Shown: one piece after another, positions 22,830 to 33,204 of the stretch
How positions within the stretch are numbered: the first letter of the stretch is position 1
How the letters are laid out: the number at the start of each line of letters is the position of its first letter
DNA from: Spizellomyces punctatus DAOM BR117
Lineage: Eukaryota > Chytridiomycota > Chytridiomycetes > Spizellomycetales > Spizellomycetaceae
DNA: 64,000 nt
NCBI RefSeq assembly: GCF_000182565.1
Contig: NW_015971549.1
Coordinates: 124,001 to 188,000, forward strand
Reading direction: 5' to 3'
The notes under the pieces: generated by a model
Databases searched by the model: none
Told to the model about the DNA's origin: nothing
Seen by the model: the letters and a program-made list of their open reading frames with translations, nothing else
Translations under genes and position numbers: made by a program

Positions 22830-23394
22830 CTAGCGGGGGCAACGCGAAAGTTTTTTCGACAGATGGCGTGGTGCTTCTACTCACAACAATATCGTTTCTT
22901 CAGTTGTCAGTGTCCGCTTAGCTTTTGCTGGGCGTCATGAACCCATTTGCGATTTATTTTCTTGAGGGCTGCTCGTTTGAGGATGTGTCATTATCCTGGT
23001 CGCTTATTGTAAAGGTTTGCATACATTATTTTGAAAATGAATTACGCTTTGGGAGGCATCCTTGGCTTTGGAAGCACTCGTTTACTGCCATTTTATGCGG
23101 TATTCGTTCTGCCCATCCAGCAGGAGCGCAATCTTGTCCCAGAGTCTTTTGTGCATTAAAGACAAGTTTCCATTCTTGCCAGACAGCGCTAGTGTCGATG
23201 CTTGATTGCTCATAGTAAAACACTTTCAACCACAAGTTCTCGGGTATTTTAGCAAGTTTTTATTTTGAATATAATGTACACGATCCAATGGTCAAATCTG
23301 ACCCAGATCAAAAAGCGGAAGCAAACCAAACCAAAATCTACAAAGCAACAAACCACAAGAAAAAGGCCAGCCCTCTACATTATTCTTTTTTTTT
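22830..23394. other. Gap between tRNA-Lys and the questin-oxidase-like gene
   Basis: I see no gene here. The right end is A-rich and lies just past the 3' end of the minus-strand gene at 23395, so it probably contains that gene's polyadenylation region. Confidence 0.35.
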
Positions 23395-24822
23395 CTATTC
23401 CTCTTCCTCCAACAAAAACGAGCTGGCCTGGGGGTATCCACAACCTCTAAATTCCCACTCTTCACCACTTCCAGTTTTGACGACGCTTCTGACCACTTTG
23501 GCAGCCTTCAGATACGCACCACTCTTTTCACCATAAAGGTCTTCAAACATTTTCAAAGCGGCACAAGCCTCCATGACATGGACATCATCGTCCAAATGAG
23601 CGGGAGCGCCACAGAGGGCGTGCCATTCGCGGGCCATGAGGGCAGGAGTAGAAGGCAACGTCGGGGATCCGACGGGCGGAGAAGTAGAGAGCGGTTCCAT
23701 GTCCATAGAGTCAAAGTAGGCGGTTTCGAGGCGGTCTGGGTGGAGGTTTGGGCGACCTTGGGAGACGTAGAGAGCTAATAAGACGAGGAGGAATCTGCGG
23801 AGAAGGTGAATTTGATCTTTTTGGGTCGGGAGGAAGGCGAGGGTGGTATGAAGGTATTTACAGGCGATAAGACCTTGCATTAGGGGAAAGTCGAGTTGTT
23901 GAGGAAATACATGCCCAGTTGTGACGGCAACCAACACAACAGCGTTGGTGAGCTCTTCAAGAGCTGCACGAATAGAGTGCTCGTTTTCCTCAATTTTCCA
24001 TTCAGAGACGAGTTCGGCAAGGTCTTGGCCCAATTTGCTGCCGACGGCCTTGCGGACTCGTTTGTGAAACTCTAGTTGACCCCAGTGGGGATGAATCTGT
24101 TCGGGGTCAAAGCGAACATCTTCACGGGCGTCCTGGAGGATTTCGAGAACATTTGCCGTGTCGTCGTCGTCAACGGTTGGGGGGAGAGAGTCGATGATGG
24201 GTGTGTAGGTGTAGGCCCAGTAGGCGAGACCTTGAGCAATGACAAAAGGGTGTTGGAATTCGAGACCGAGGCCGAGGTGGACAAGAGGGTGGAAACAGTC
24301 ATTGCCGAGACCGCGAACAAGAGTGGGGAGATAGGTGGCGATGGTAGGTTTGATTCCGTTGGTTTCGATTTCCGTCAGAAAGAATTGGGTGTACGCAGTG
24401 TAATGGGTCTGTCCTTTGCCGAGATATTCGGTCCAATTGTCCGCCGTGATTTTGACAGTGACCGGACCAGCCGGGTCAAGCATTTTGGATTCGAGGTCGT
24501 AGCGCTCCTTCATGACCGTCTCGCTCGCTAGTGATCGTAATTATGAGTCATTGTCCACACAGACATTGAACTAAGAGTAAGTCATTGCCTTACCATTGAT
24601 TTTGTAAAAGCTCAACAAGGCATGCACAGCATAGTTGGGCTGGTACTCTTTGGTATGACGGTTCAAGACCTCGACATGGTGACTGGCAAAATCCTTGGCC
24701 AGAAGCTGCTCAACAACGTTCCAGCGCTCCCTGTCGGCCTCCACATTGAACGCAGGCACAATGCGGAGGTGAGACGGGACAGCAAGCGTGGCGCCGTTGT
24801 TGGGGAGAGTTGTCACAGGCAT
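23395..24822 (-). CDS. Questin-oxidase-like protein (DUF4243 family)
   Basis: Two exons, about 24594-24822 and 23395-24527, separated by a 66-nt intron, give about 450 residues. The ATG at 24822 begins MPVTTLPNNG. The N terminus has HHVEVLNRHTKEYQPNYAVH. The second exon has TADNWTEYLGKGQTHYTAYT and the family core NDCFHPLVHLGLGLEF, which matches the HPLIHLGYALE-type block of questin oxidases (AflY/GedK, DUF4243). The C-terminal half includes VLVAVTTGHVFPQQ and a HLLRRFLLVLLALYVSQGRP helix. In Aspergillus the family performs Baeyer-Villiger-type ring opening of anthraquinones. No other polyketide genes surround this copy, so a housekeeping or unrelated oxidative role is equally possible. Confidence 0.72.
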
Positions 24823-26726
24823 CTTTGGCAATATTTTATTGAAATGTGAAGAATGAGATGTGGGTGGTGGGTGATAATTGCTTTTTGCAAAAAAAAAGCG
24901 AGTTGTCTGGATGTCGTTTTGATAAAACAAAAAAGTAGAACAATGGGGGGGAATTGACAGCTCCTCCCATCCTTTTTATATTCCCCCAATCCCCCCCACC
25001 CACAAAAGTGCTCAACCTTAGTCGGTCTGACACACACACATCACAAACCCTTTTTTCATTGAAATCCAACACGGAAATTTCAAGGGCATTTTGGACAGGA
25101 AGCGCGCGACATTTGGGCACACACACACCGCGACACACTCACACACAACACACACACATAGGCATATTGCAAAAAGGAAAACAACAAAAACCAAAACGCG
25201 ATAACCCTTTTCAACCATCTCTCTCTCCCTATAGGTCAAAAACGGCTGAGACCCATTTGCGTTTATTGACAAGTAGGAGAGAGGAGAGGTCTCGTGGTGT
25301 GTTGGGTTTGGAAGGTTGCAACAAAGGGCAAGATCAAGAAGAAAAAAAGGGTCATGAGAGCAAAAAGAAGGAACCCAAATCGCCACCCCATTCAGCCATA
25401 AAAAGTCGCGCAACACACTCACAAAAGCAAGTAATACGCGGAAATGCGGCGTTGACAAAGCTCACGAGACGCGACACGGATAACCCACTGAGTCAAACAA
25501 ACTACAAAATGGGACCATATGACTCGCATTTTATATTGCAACTATTCAGAGTGACTTGAAATTGTTTCGCTTCTAAAGAGTGTTTTGTTAATAGCAACAG
25601 TTTAAAACCATTTGACATTTGTTGCCAAGCACCTTTTCCACCTTGAAACCTTTTTAAAAAGTTTTAATATGTAAACGCATAATCAAAAACTTGTTAACGA
25701 ACAGCTCAAGCCGCATTGGAGCATCAGCATGGGTGGCGGATCATTCCCTGTTGGACATTTTGTGGTTGTCCCCTTTTCTTGTGTACCTTTACGCAGCAAG
25801 CCCTTTTTTTTTTCTTAAACAGGCGTTCATCCATACCCAGCAGAGCAAAAGTCGTGTGATCAATTGAAACGCCTGGTTTCTGATTCAAGAAGGTTTGGAA
25901 ATGCGCGATTTGAAAGGAAGGTGGTGGAGGGTTCGATTCCCTTTTGCACACAAGGTGGTTGTGGACATCTCACTTTTCTCTGGATCATTGACTTTGATAC
26001 CGTAAGAATGGAGAGGATCGTTTAATGGTTGACCATGCTAAAATGCTCTATTTGGTGTGGATAGATCTGCATGCATACCGGCAAGGAGGATCGACAAAGG
26101 ACACTTTCATGGGTGTGCGATACATACAAGGAGGATCGACAAAGGACACTTTCATGGGTGTGCGAGTTCCATCGGGTTTGGTTTTTTGATCATCTGTTTT
26201 CCATTTCTCTTTGCCAACCCTCCAGGCCCATTTGTAAATGCACTCGAAAAGTTAAACTTCGTATAGGTACAGCTTGCAATGAAAGTTATCAATTTATAAA
26301 GTTGTCAATCAAATTTTTGATGCGAGTGAAAACTTTTTCTCTACAAACGAGGCTAAAGGCTTAAAACCTTACTTTTTACATCGAATCTAAAGTCTCTTTT
26401 TGAATTTAACATTTACAGTGGGTATAGAAAAGAGTGTACATGCAAGGAAAACAGGAAACAGGTAGCAGGTCACAGAAACCAGTGTAAAATCTATCCTAAG
26501 ATCTGTCCTGGCTAAGGCTGCGGGTAACCAATGTCATGAAAGCGACAGAAATGCAAAAACAACGAAACAACAAAAACCAAAGGAAATGGGGGAACCACAC
26601 AGCGAACAAAAACCCTTCCTCCAATGAGAAAAAACAAAACAAAACAGATAGGCCCGTACCAAATGACCAGAGCAAAACAGATACGAAAACGAAAAATGTC
26701 AATCGAGCGGAAATAGGACGTCCCGT
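24823..26726. other. Intergenic region, low-complexity rich
   Basis: No confident gene is seen. Near 24946-25165 there are G/C runs and CA-rich simple repeats on the plus strand, probably the 5' flank of the questin-oxidase-like gene. A TTCGATTCC patch near 25930 recalls a tRNA B box but no cloverleaf forms around it. Confidence 0.4.
26083..26165 (+). repeat. Tandem duplication of a 45-bp unit
   Basis: The segment AAGGAGGATCGACAAAGG followed by ACACTTTCATGGGTGTGCGA occurs twice with a 45-bp period (starts at 26083 and 26128) and no visible mismatch over the shared 38 bases, so the duplication is recent. Confidence 0.9.
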
Positions 26727-28546
26727 TCATATCATCCTCATCGCGGGTGCACACTCACGATCACTGCTCATCAACATATTCCGGACCTCTCTCAACCTTT
26801 TACATTCGATCTCATACGCATCCACCAGAGTCTGAAATCTCTGGACCTCGGTCGTCTCAGAGTGGGTCACAATCTCGGCGGGATTGAGCGCCAAATTACC
26901 AGAGTCAAGAATGTACGAGCAAAAGAGGGCGAGGAGTTGGAGAGGGCTGGAGCTGTTGCTGGACTGGGGAGGTTGGTTCTCTTGAGAGGGTGATGCAGCG
27001 TCGGATGAGACTTGCGAGAGAGAGGTTGTGGAAGTGGTAGAGTACGTGCTCTCATCATCAGAGTCTGATAGATCCGAATCGGACGTGTCCGCGGTAGAGC
27101 TACACTCTACTTCATCCTCCTCAACTTGGTCGTCTTCTTGACCGTTGTCATACGGGGACTCGTCCTCGTCCTCCTCGATCTGGTAGCGATTGCCGGTAGT
27201 GCGAATCACACCGCGACTTTGGCGCACAGTTGCGGGCAAGCTTTTCACCACGGCCCGGCCGGACCGTTCATTGACCGATATACGGAACGTTGGGATATCA
27301 ATTGCATCGTTAGTGGTGGTAGTGGGAGTACCCGATGAGGTCGTTGACGCTACACTGCCAGACCGGATGCGTAAGGCAGCAAGTTTTGTTTCATAGTCCT
27401 TTAGAGTTCGTGTCAGTCAGTATGAGCTGTAAAATGGAACATTTTTAAATGGACTCAATCATCACCTTGAATCCTTTTGCGTGCGGGTTGTAGTTCTTTT
27501 TTAGACTATTCACCTTCTCGCTCTGGTAATGCGTTACGGCGATAAACTTTGTTTCTTCAAACAAGTACGTCGTAACGGACTGTCCTTCAGCAGAGTGCTT
27601 AATAAGATGCACGCGGGGTTGGTACTGGTGGAATGAATTGAGATAAAAGTAGCCCTCCGGGACGGAAGGATAGTCAGGTGAGGAGCCCGGAGAAGGGGAA
27701 CGTAATGAAGACGGGCATCGATTGGTAAGCTTGATTTTGGCAAAGGATATGCCCTGTTGTATCCAGAAGGCGCCAGACTGGGTAGCACTCGAGTGCAAAA
27801 TTGCTCTGCAGGTTGGGACGAGCATATCCTCCGACTCGCCTCCGCTTCCGGCATCGAGGGACACCGGCGCCCAATGACCGTTTTTGAATTTGAATTTGTG
27901 CGGTACGGTTTGCACGATATCGATTGCAATGGAATAGAGGGCTTGAGGATCAAGGCATATGGGCCGGAACCGGAGCGTCGGGAAGAGACAGCGACCGCCT
28001 TTGGTGATGATCATTTCTGATAATGAAATATAAACAAAACACGTAAACGCGGCTGTCGATCTAGGACGAAATGAATCAACTAGACGCACCGTTTCCAACC
28101 GAATGAAACTGCGCCCAAAGTTTGGCATCCTCCAACAATATTGTCGGACCATTGGCATTTCTCATCGTTGATTCTTGTCGAGACCCATGTGGTGACAATG
28201 AAGGCGGAACAGTAAGAGTTCTCATTCCTCCTTGCCGCAGCGGACGCCGCTCAACTTGTTGATCGTTTCCGGATTGCGAGGACATGAGATTGTTGGAAAG
28301 CCGCCGGGTTTTGGCCTTGATGAGGTACGAGCTTTCATGCGAGTCGTCATCATCGGATTTTCGCTTTGGTACGGCGGTATGGGACGACGCTGTTGTGTGC
28401 ATGCACGTGAAAAAGATGCGTGTGAATATGTTACCTTGATCAGCATGTGCTCGCTTGTATTTTAACGATCTGGCGATCTTACCATTGCTGTCATTTATTC
28501 CACACCTTAAACGATACGCCGACGACACAACTTGCCCGACATGCAT
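26727..28546 (-). CDS. T-box transcription factor (Brachyury-like class)
   Basis: A four-exon model of about 530 residues. ATG 28546 (MHVGQVVSSAYRL) is chosen; the longer frame begins with TTG. A first intron (about 28395-28484) rejoins in frame to ASSHTAVPKRKSDDDD. The DNA-binding domain opens with ILLEDAKLWAQFHSVGN, is spliced in phase to EMIITKGGRCLFPTLRFRP, and continues with DPQALYSIAIDIV, GAFWIQQGISFAKIKLTN, FYLNSFHQYQPRVHLIK and FEETKFIAVTHYQSEKVNSL, ending NYNPHAKGFK. These are the diagnostic T-box blocks (LW..F...EMI.TK.GR..FP, KLTN, YQPR.H, F.AVT.YQ, NP.AKGF). A Ser/Pro insertion lies between LTN and the YLNS strand. The C-terminal region is acidic and Ser-rich with a terminal helix, suggesting an activation region. 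T-box genes are known in some chytrids and other basal fungi. Confidence 0.92.
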
Positions 28547-29651
28547 GGTTAAAGGCGACAAACACGCAAAAGGTATACTATGAGATCTATATGCCCGCAG
28601 CCACGAGTGCTCACTGTGCGTGAACAACAACGAGGAAAAGGTGACCCTCTCGCTTTTTATATCACTCTCGCAGCTGTGAAGAAAAACAAAACAAAAAAAA
28701 GACTAGCGCACTTTTTCCCACTATTCCAATTGGTTGTCTGGATGGTTAATAAAAACAAGGGTCCTCTCCTCCACCACCAGTTGAGACAGAAGAGCGGCGT
28801 CATTCCAAACCCCCTCAAATGGTACAAACTATTATAAACAAAAGAAAAACGGGTCCATTTGCCGTAAAGCCCCCGCGTCTGTTGTTTTTGTTGCATATCT
28901 CTTTCTCTTTCATAACTGGGTGGATACATTCGAACAAGTGTGTTTCATTTGATTATTATTACGCATAGCACTAGATATTGTGGATTTGGAATGGCAATGA
29001 AATTGACTGCAATGCTAAAACAAAACGCCAAGGCCAATGAACGCAATGGCAGATGCTACTACAAACTTACAAAGAATAACAATGAATACGCAGATCATTC
29101 CGTAGAAATTCGTCATCACTCCAAGCCAAAAGACCCGTGGGAAAAAAGATGATCGCTCATTACCTAATACATTTATCAAGGATGCAACTGCGGGAATGTT
29201 GACTCATTACAGAATGTATCTCTCTCTCTTCCTTTTAGGAGGAGGAGTTGGAACCCCCCATTTTCTCCCAATCTGCGGCAAGGGCGTTTTCACCCCATTT
29301 TTACGCCATCTTTATGTTGTTGTGCGCAAGTGAGAGAGTGGGATGGCGCGAGAGCGGGAGAGAGCCTACTCACAGATGGAAACTTTGCAAGAAATTCCAT
29401 CAGATTTGCAGCTCACAAAAGTCATGTCCTAACGAGTGACAAGTCTGCATAGAAAATGTATGATCTTGAACAAGAAATAAGGACAGTTTTACAGAGCAAT
29501 TCAACCAGATACGGGAAACAAGAAGCCTCACACTCAATCGATGAAGCTAACTAGACATTTAAAAATATGTTGTATTCGAGTGACCACGAGCTTGCATCAT
29601 AAATAAGTGACCTCACGCATGAGAAAAAAGAGAGATAAATAGTGAGAGAAA
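28547..29651. other. Intergenic region upstream of the T-box gene
   Basis: No gene is seen. Near 29561-29625 the sequence resembles the spacer found between the tRNA-Lys-like copies further right, so the duplicated array may begin there. Confidence 0.4.
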
Positions 29652-29726
29652 TGCCCGCAGCGGGAGTCAAACCCGCAAACTCGAGGTCAAGAATTCTCAC
29701 GCTCTACCGTTTGAGCTAATCAGGCA
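29652..29726 (-). pseudogene. tRNA-Lys-derived pseudogene, copy A
   Basis: On the minus strand it keeps the D-arm (GCTCAAACGGTAGAGC) and T-arm (GCGGGTTTGACTCCCGC) of tRNA-Lys. The anticodon arm reads TGAGAATTCTTGACCTCG with an extra base, and the acceptor stem no longer pairs well. Confidence 0.8.
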
Positions 29727-29815
29727 TATAGTAACACTAACAAATGTTTTTCATGAGATAAAATACCGTCAGGGATGACATGCGGGAGAAAAAAAGGAAT
29801 ACTACCTCAGAGAGA

Positions 29816-29891
29816 TGCCCGCGGCGGGAGTCAAACCCGCAATCTTGAGGTCAAGAATTCTCACGCTCTACCGATTGAGCTATTCCAGGCA
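29816..29891 (-). pseudogene. tRNA-Lys-derived pseudogene, copy B
   Basis: It shares the enlarged anticodon arm of copy A (TGAGAATTCTTGACCTCA) and an insertion after the acceptor stem (GGAATAGCTC). The A and B boxes are mostly kept, so transcription might still occur, but the fold is damaged. Confidence 0.8.
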
Positions 29892-30009
29892 TATAAACAC
29901 TATTGTTTATTTACATGACGAGGTCAAGTTCATTATGGTTGACTTGCACGACAAAAACAAGGTTTCAGATCCAGATCAGGACAGAAAACTACCTAACTGC
30001 AATTATGGA

Positions 30010-30086
30010 GAACCCGCAGCGGGAGTTACACCCGCAATCATGAGGTGAAGAAACCTCACGCTCTACCGATTGAGTTATTCCAGGCA
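30010..30086 (-). pseudogene. tRNA-Lys-derived pseudogene, copy C
   Basis: The anticodon arm here reads GTGAGGTTTCTTCACCTCA, again one base longer than the intact gene. The T-loop is altered (GTGTAAC in place of GTTCGAC), so the B box is damaged. Confidence 0.75.
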
Positions 30087-30282
30087 TATAAAGCGCGACG
30101 AAAAGCAACGTCATGCGGCAGGATTTTGGCAAACTGTCCAACGACATACTTGAGGATATTTGGTGGAGTGCTATGAGGTTGAATATAAACGCTATTGTTT
30201 ATTCGAATGACGAATTTGACTCATATATGGGTGACTTGCACGAGAAAAATAAACTGCATTATGGCACCAAAGCAGGTGAAAG

Positions 30283-30326
30283 CTGCAACCTGAGGGTGAG
30301 AGCCTTACGCTCAGCTAATTGGGCAT
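30283..30326 (-). pseudogene. tRNA-Lys-derived fragment, copy D
   Basis: Only the 5' acceptor, D-arm and anticodon-arm region can be matched (TGCCCAATTAGCTGAGCG followed by TAAGGCTCTCACCCTCAGG). The T-arm is lost and the D-loop has a deletion. Confidence 0.55.
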
Positions 30327-30422
30327 GTAAACATATAATGAGGGCGAGCCTGCATCCAAAATGGGTGACAAGTTCGATCGGCACATTGGTGCCAAAAAAA
30401 TTCTTGTTTTCTCTGTGCGCAG

Positions 30423-30495
30423 AGCCCGATGCGGGGGTCGAACCCGCAACCTTGAGGTTAAGAGCCTCACGCTCTACCGATTGAGCTAACCGGGC
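30423..30495 (-). tRNA. tRNA-Lys (CTT)
   Basis: An intact 73-nt cloverleaf with anticodon CTT, identical in the mature region to the copy at 22757-22829. It closes the row of degraded copies at 29.6-30.3 kb and is the likely parent sequence. Confidence 0.97.
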
Positions 30496-30633
30496 ATTTC
30501 CATTCCATAAAAATACAGAATAAATCCTGAATTAACTCTGCTCATGTTTGACATACCATTCATTCCCATGCCCACTGCAAAATCGGAAAGCCACTCATAT
30601 AAATAAATATATTATACAGTGAATACAGTAGCA

Positions 30634-33029
30634 CTACAGAGCATCAGGAATGGGTCTATTCAACATATCCAATACGTCACGTACACTCGCTTCGTAGCCA
30701 CCCTTTGTGACAAGTGCAACGTAGGCACTCTCGAGTCCCGCTGATGTCGCTATGCGATTAGTATCTTTCATCCATCGAATCACCGTCGGCAACAACTCGA
30801 CACGGCCCGTCTTGATGAGAGTATCGATGAGCTTGGTGGTAGATATCGGTGTGAATATGTATCGACGAGGGGGAGGTGTGATATCTTGGGTAGGTGAGGG
30901 AGAGGTGGTTAAAGGTTTTTGCGTCGCAGCGTCTATGACCGCCTTTTCTCGGGCAGCCTCTATTGCACCGCTGTGTTCGGCGGTATCACTTTTGAGTTGT
31001 TCTGCTGTGTCGCTCCACTCGCCCGTGTCTGCATTTGCGTGTCGCACCACGATTTCATCGGTCGCTTCATGCTCGTTAACGTCGAATGCTGGGGCGGTCG
31101 GCAGTTGAACAGCCAGAGACGAGGTAGGCACGGGAGACAAAAGAACCTCAAGTCGCCCGGTCCGCGCGGCGGCCTCCATCACAGCCTTCAGGGCCATCCT
31201 GGGAGGATTCCGCATTTGGCGCAACGTCTCCCACACCGCAAACCCATCATCCCATCTCTCCAGTCCAAAATAAATCATCATCGCCCATGTGCGCGCCAAG
31301 GGCAGTTCTTGTCGATGCTTTTCCGTCATATCATTGTATATTGTCGTACCCGAAAGAAAGTTGCCTGTTTCGGACGCTAACTGAAGGACCGATGATTTGA
31401 CTGTGGCCAAAGGTTCGACCTTCAATAGTCGCATCTCCTCGTACAATGTATACGCATTAGCCCAGTCCTTTTGCGAGCAATATGCTTTTATCGCGGCATT
31501 GTACGCATTGGCAGATATCACCAGAGAATGCTCTTTCATCTGGTGAATAACGCCCGTTAAAGTGTCCAGGGAGCTGCCATCACGACCAGCGCTATAGGCG
31601 ACAATCAGCAAGTTTAATAGATTACTCGACTCTGACGGAGGAAGATCCCGAACGAAATGTGTCCGCAGCTGTGTGAGTTCATCGAAACGTTTCGCCTTGA
31701 TTAACGCCTTGACAAGCGGGTGATATGCTTCCATTGTGGGCGTCTTTAGAGACCAACGCATCAATTTGTCGATAAGCAATGCCGCGTCAAGATGACCGTC
31801 CATGCATAGGCGGGCAGCCAGTCCGTTTGCATCGGCCATTCCGGGCAGCAAGTACTTTTCAATTAATCTCTTGCCACCATTGAGGGCTTCTTGGGCGTCT
31901 TTCGCTTGTGCCATGCCGATCACCAAAGCCCCCAAGAGGTCCCCCACCTCTTGATCTTTGTACAGAGAGCGGTAGAGGACAAATTCGAGCTCCTTCCATT
32001 TTCCTCGCTTGGCCAAAGGCGGTATCAGAGCCAAGGAGACACTCATTGTTAACGCAGAGCGCTTTTCGATGATTTTTTTGGCATAAGACAGTGCATTTTC
32101 TACCTCTGAAGTTTGGGCCAGAGCTGTGGCGATCGTTGCGTACACTGTGACACTCATGTCGACTCCCGCGTGCTTCATATCGCGGAACATACGCATCATG
32201 AGTGCTGGCTTTTTTGCTGTTGCAAAAGCCCGTATCAGCCCTTCATATGTGTCGGCATCAAGACTGGTGCCTTCGCGCCAGATTCGGTTATACAACTCTA
32301 AAGCTTGAGCAGTATATCCCTTCTTAATGAGACTACACAAAACGACCTTGTACACCTCTTTCTCTAGTTTCATCCCGGTAAATGTGATCTCCCCCATCAG
32401 CGCACGCACACTTCCAGGATTAGAGGTCTTTGCCATACCCATTACAAGATTAGAAAGAACTACGGCATTAGGCGTGATCCCATCAACTTCCATATCGCTC
32501 AAAACTCCTCGGTACTCTGGAGGTATTGCTCCTTTGGTCAGAGCAGCAGATATAATCTCATATTCTTTCAAACTAGGCGGACGCCGCATTTCGCGAGCAT
32601 TTTGGAGAACGATTCGCAATTTTTCCAAGATAGATTTGGGATCTTGATTGGAATTCGTCAAGATCTTGAGTAATTGCAGTGTCACCTTGCGGTTGATACT
32701 TCCTCGCTGCTGTCTATCTTGATAGAGGGCCTGATAGGCGTCCCAGCATGCTCTGGATTCCGCTGTTGCACGGCCTCAACAAAGTCATTCCAAACCGATC
32801 TGCTCGCAATTGGAGGTTTCAAAGTAGGCTTTGGGTTGGAAAACGATTCTCGGGACGGGGTGCGTTTGTTTTGCTTGTCATTTTGGGAAATAGAGCTATA
32901 TCTGCATGTCGAGGTTGGTGAAACGCAGAGAGGAGCAGGAGTCGAGCAGCTGCGGGAAGTTCTTGTCAAAGAAAGAATCAAGCGCCTGGGAGGGAGGTGA
33001 AACAAGGCCGAGGACAATCGCCTTTGCAT
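30634..33029 (-). CDS. Mitochondrial pentatricopeptide-repeat (PPR) protein
   Basis: A 5' exon from ATG 33029 (MQRRLSSALFHLPPRRLILS) is Arg/Ser-rich without acidic residues for over 40 residues, a strong mitochondrial presequence. It passes into a long exon to 30634. Total is about 785 residues. The body is a chain of helical pairs of about 35 residues in PPR style: ITPNAVVLSNLVMGMAKT, KLEKEVYKVVLCSLIKKGYT, SLDADTYEGLIRAFATAKKP, VDMSVTVYATIATALAQT and VISANAYNAAIKAYCSQKDW. PPR proteins bind organellar RNA. The two exons are in different frames; the best join is a 35-nt GT-AG intron at about 32675-32709, unusually short. A Pro/Thr-rich linker precedes the last two helices. The gene starts 175 bp from SND1 on the other strand. 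Confidence 0.82.
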
Positions 33030-33204
33030 TGTTTGTGAACGTTGAGACTGAGGTCAAAGTTGGGAGAGGCCACTCGATCTGTGTCGATGGCAACAACCAG
33101 ATCGCCATGACTCACGAACCACCTCTGTACAGTATACACCAAACTTTCCAGATCTACACATCTGCATTTTCATTCACTAACCAAGACTAGTCAGAAGCAT
33201 CACC
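33030..33204. promoter_or_regulatory. Compact divergent promoter, PPR / SND1
   Basis: Only 175 bp separate the two ATGs on opposite strands. No TATA box is obvious on either strand. Confidence 0.6.

Noticed and set aside
23395-24822. Secondary-metabolite cluster around the questin-oxidase-like gene
   Set aside because: Neighbours are a tRNA, CPSF1 and a T-box gene; no polyketide synthase, transporter or tailoring enzyme is in view.
25018-25458. A 146-codon minus-strand open frame
   Set aside because: It comes from CA/TG simple repeats and Cys/Val runs, begins without ATG, and has no domain-like text.
25880-25960. Possible tRNA with a GGTTCGATTCC T-loop
   Set aside because: The T-arm pairs weakly and no matching acceptor, D-arm or anticodon arm could be found upstream.
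29652-30495. CRISPR-like array of repeats and spacers
   Set aside because: The repeated units are tRNA-Lys copies of about 75 nt with related spacers, in a eukaryotic genome; there are no short direct repeats or cas genes.
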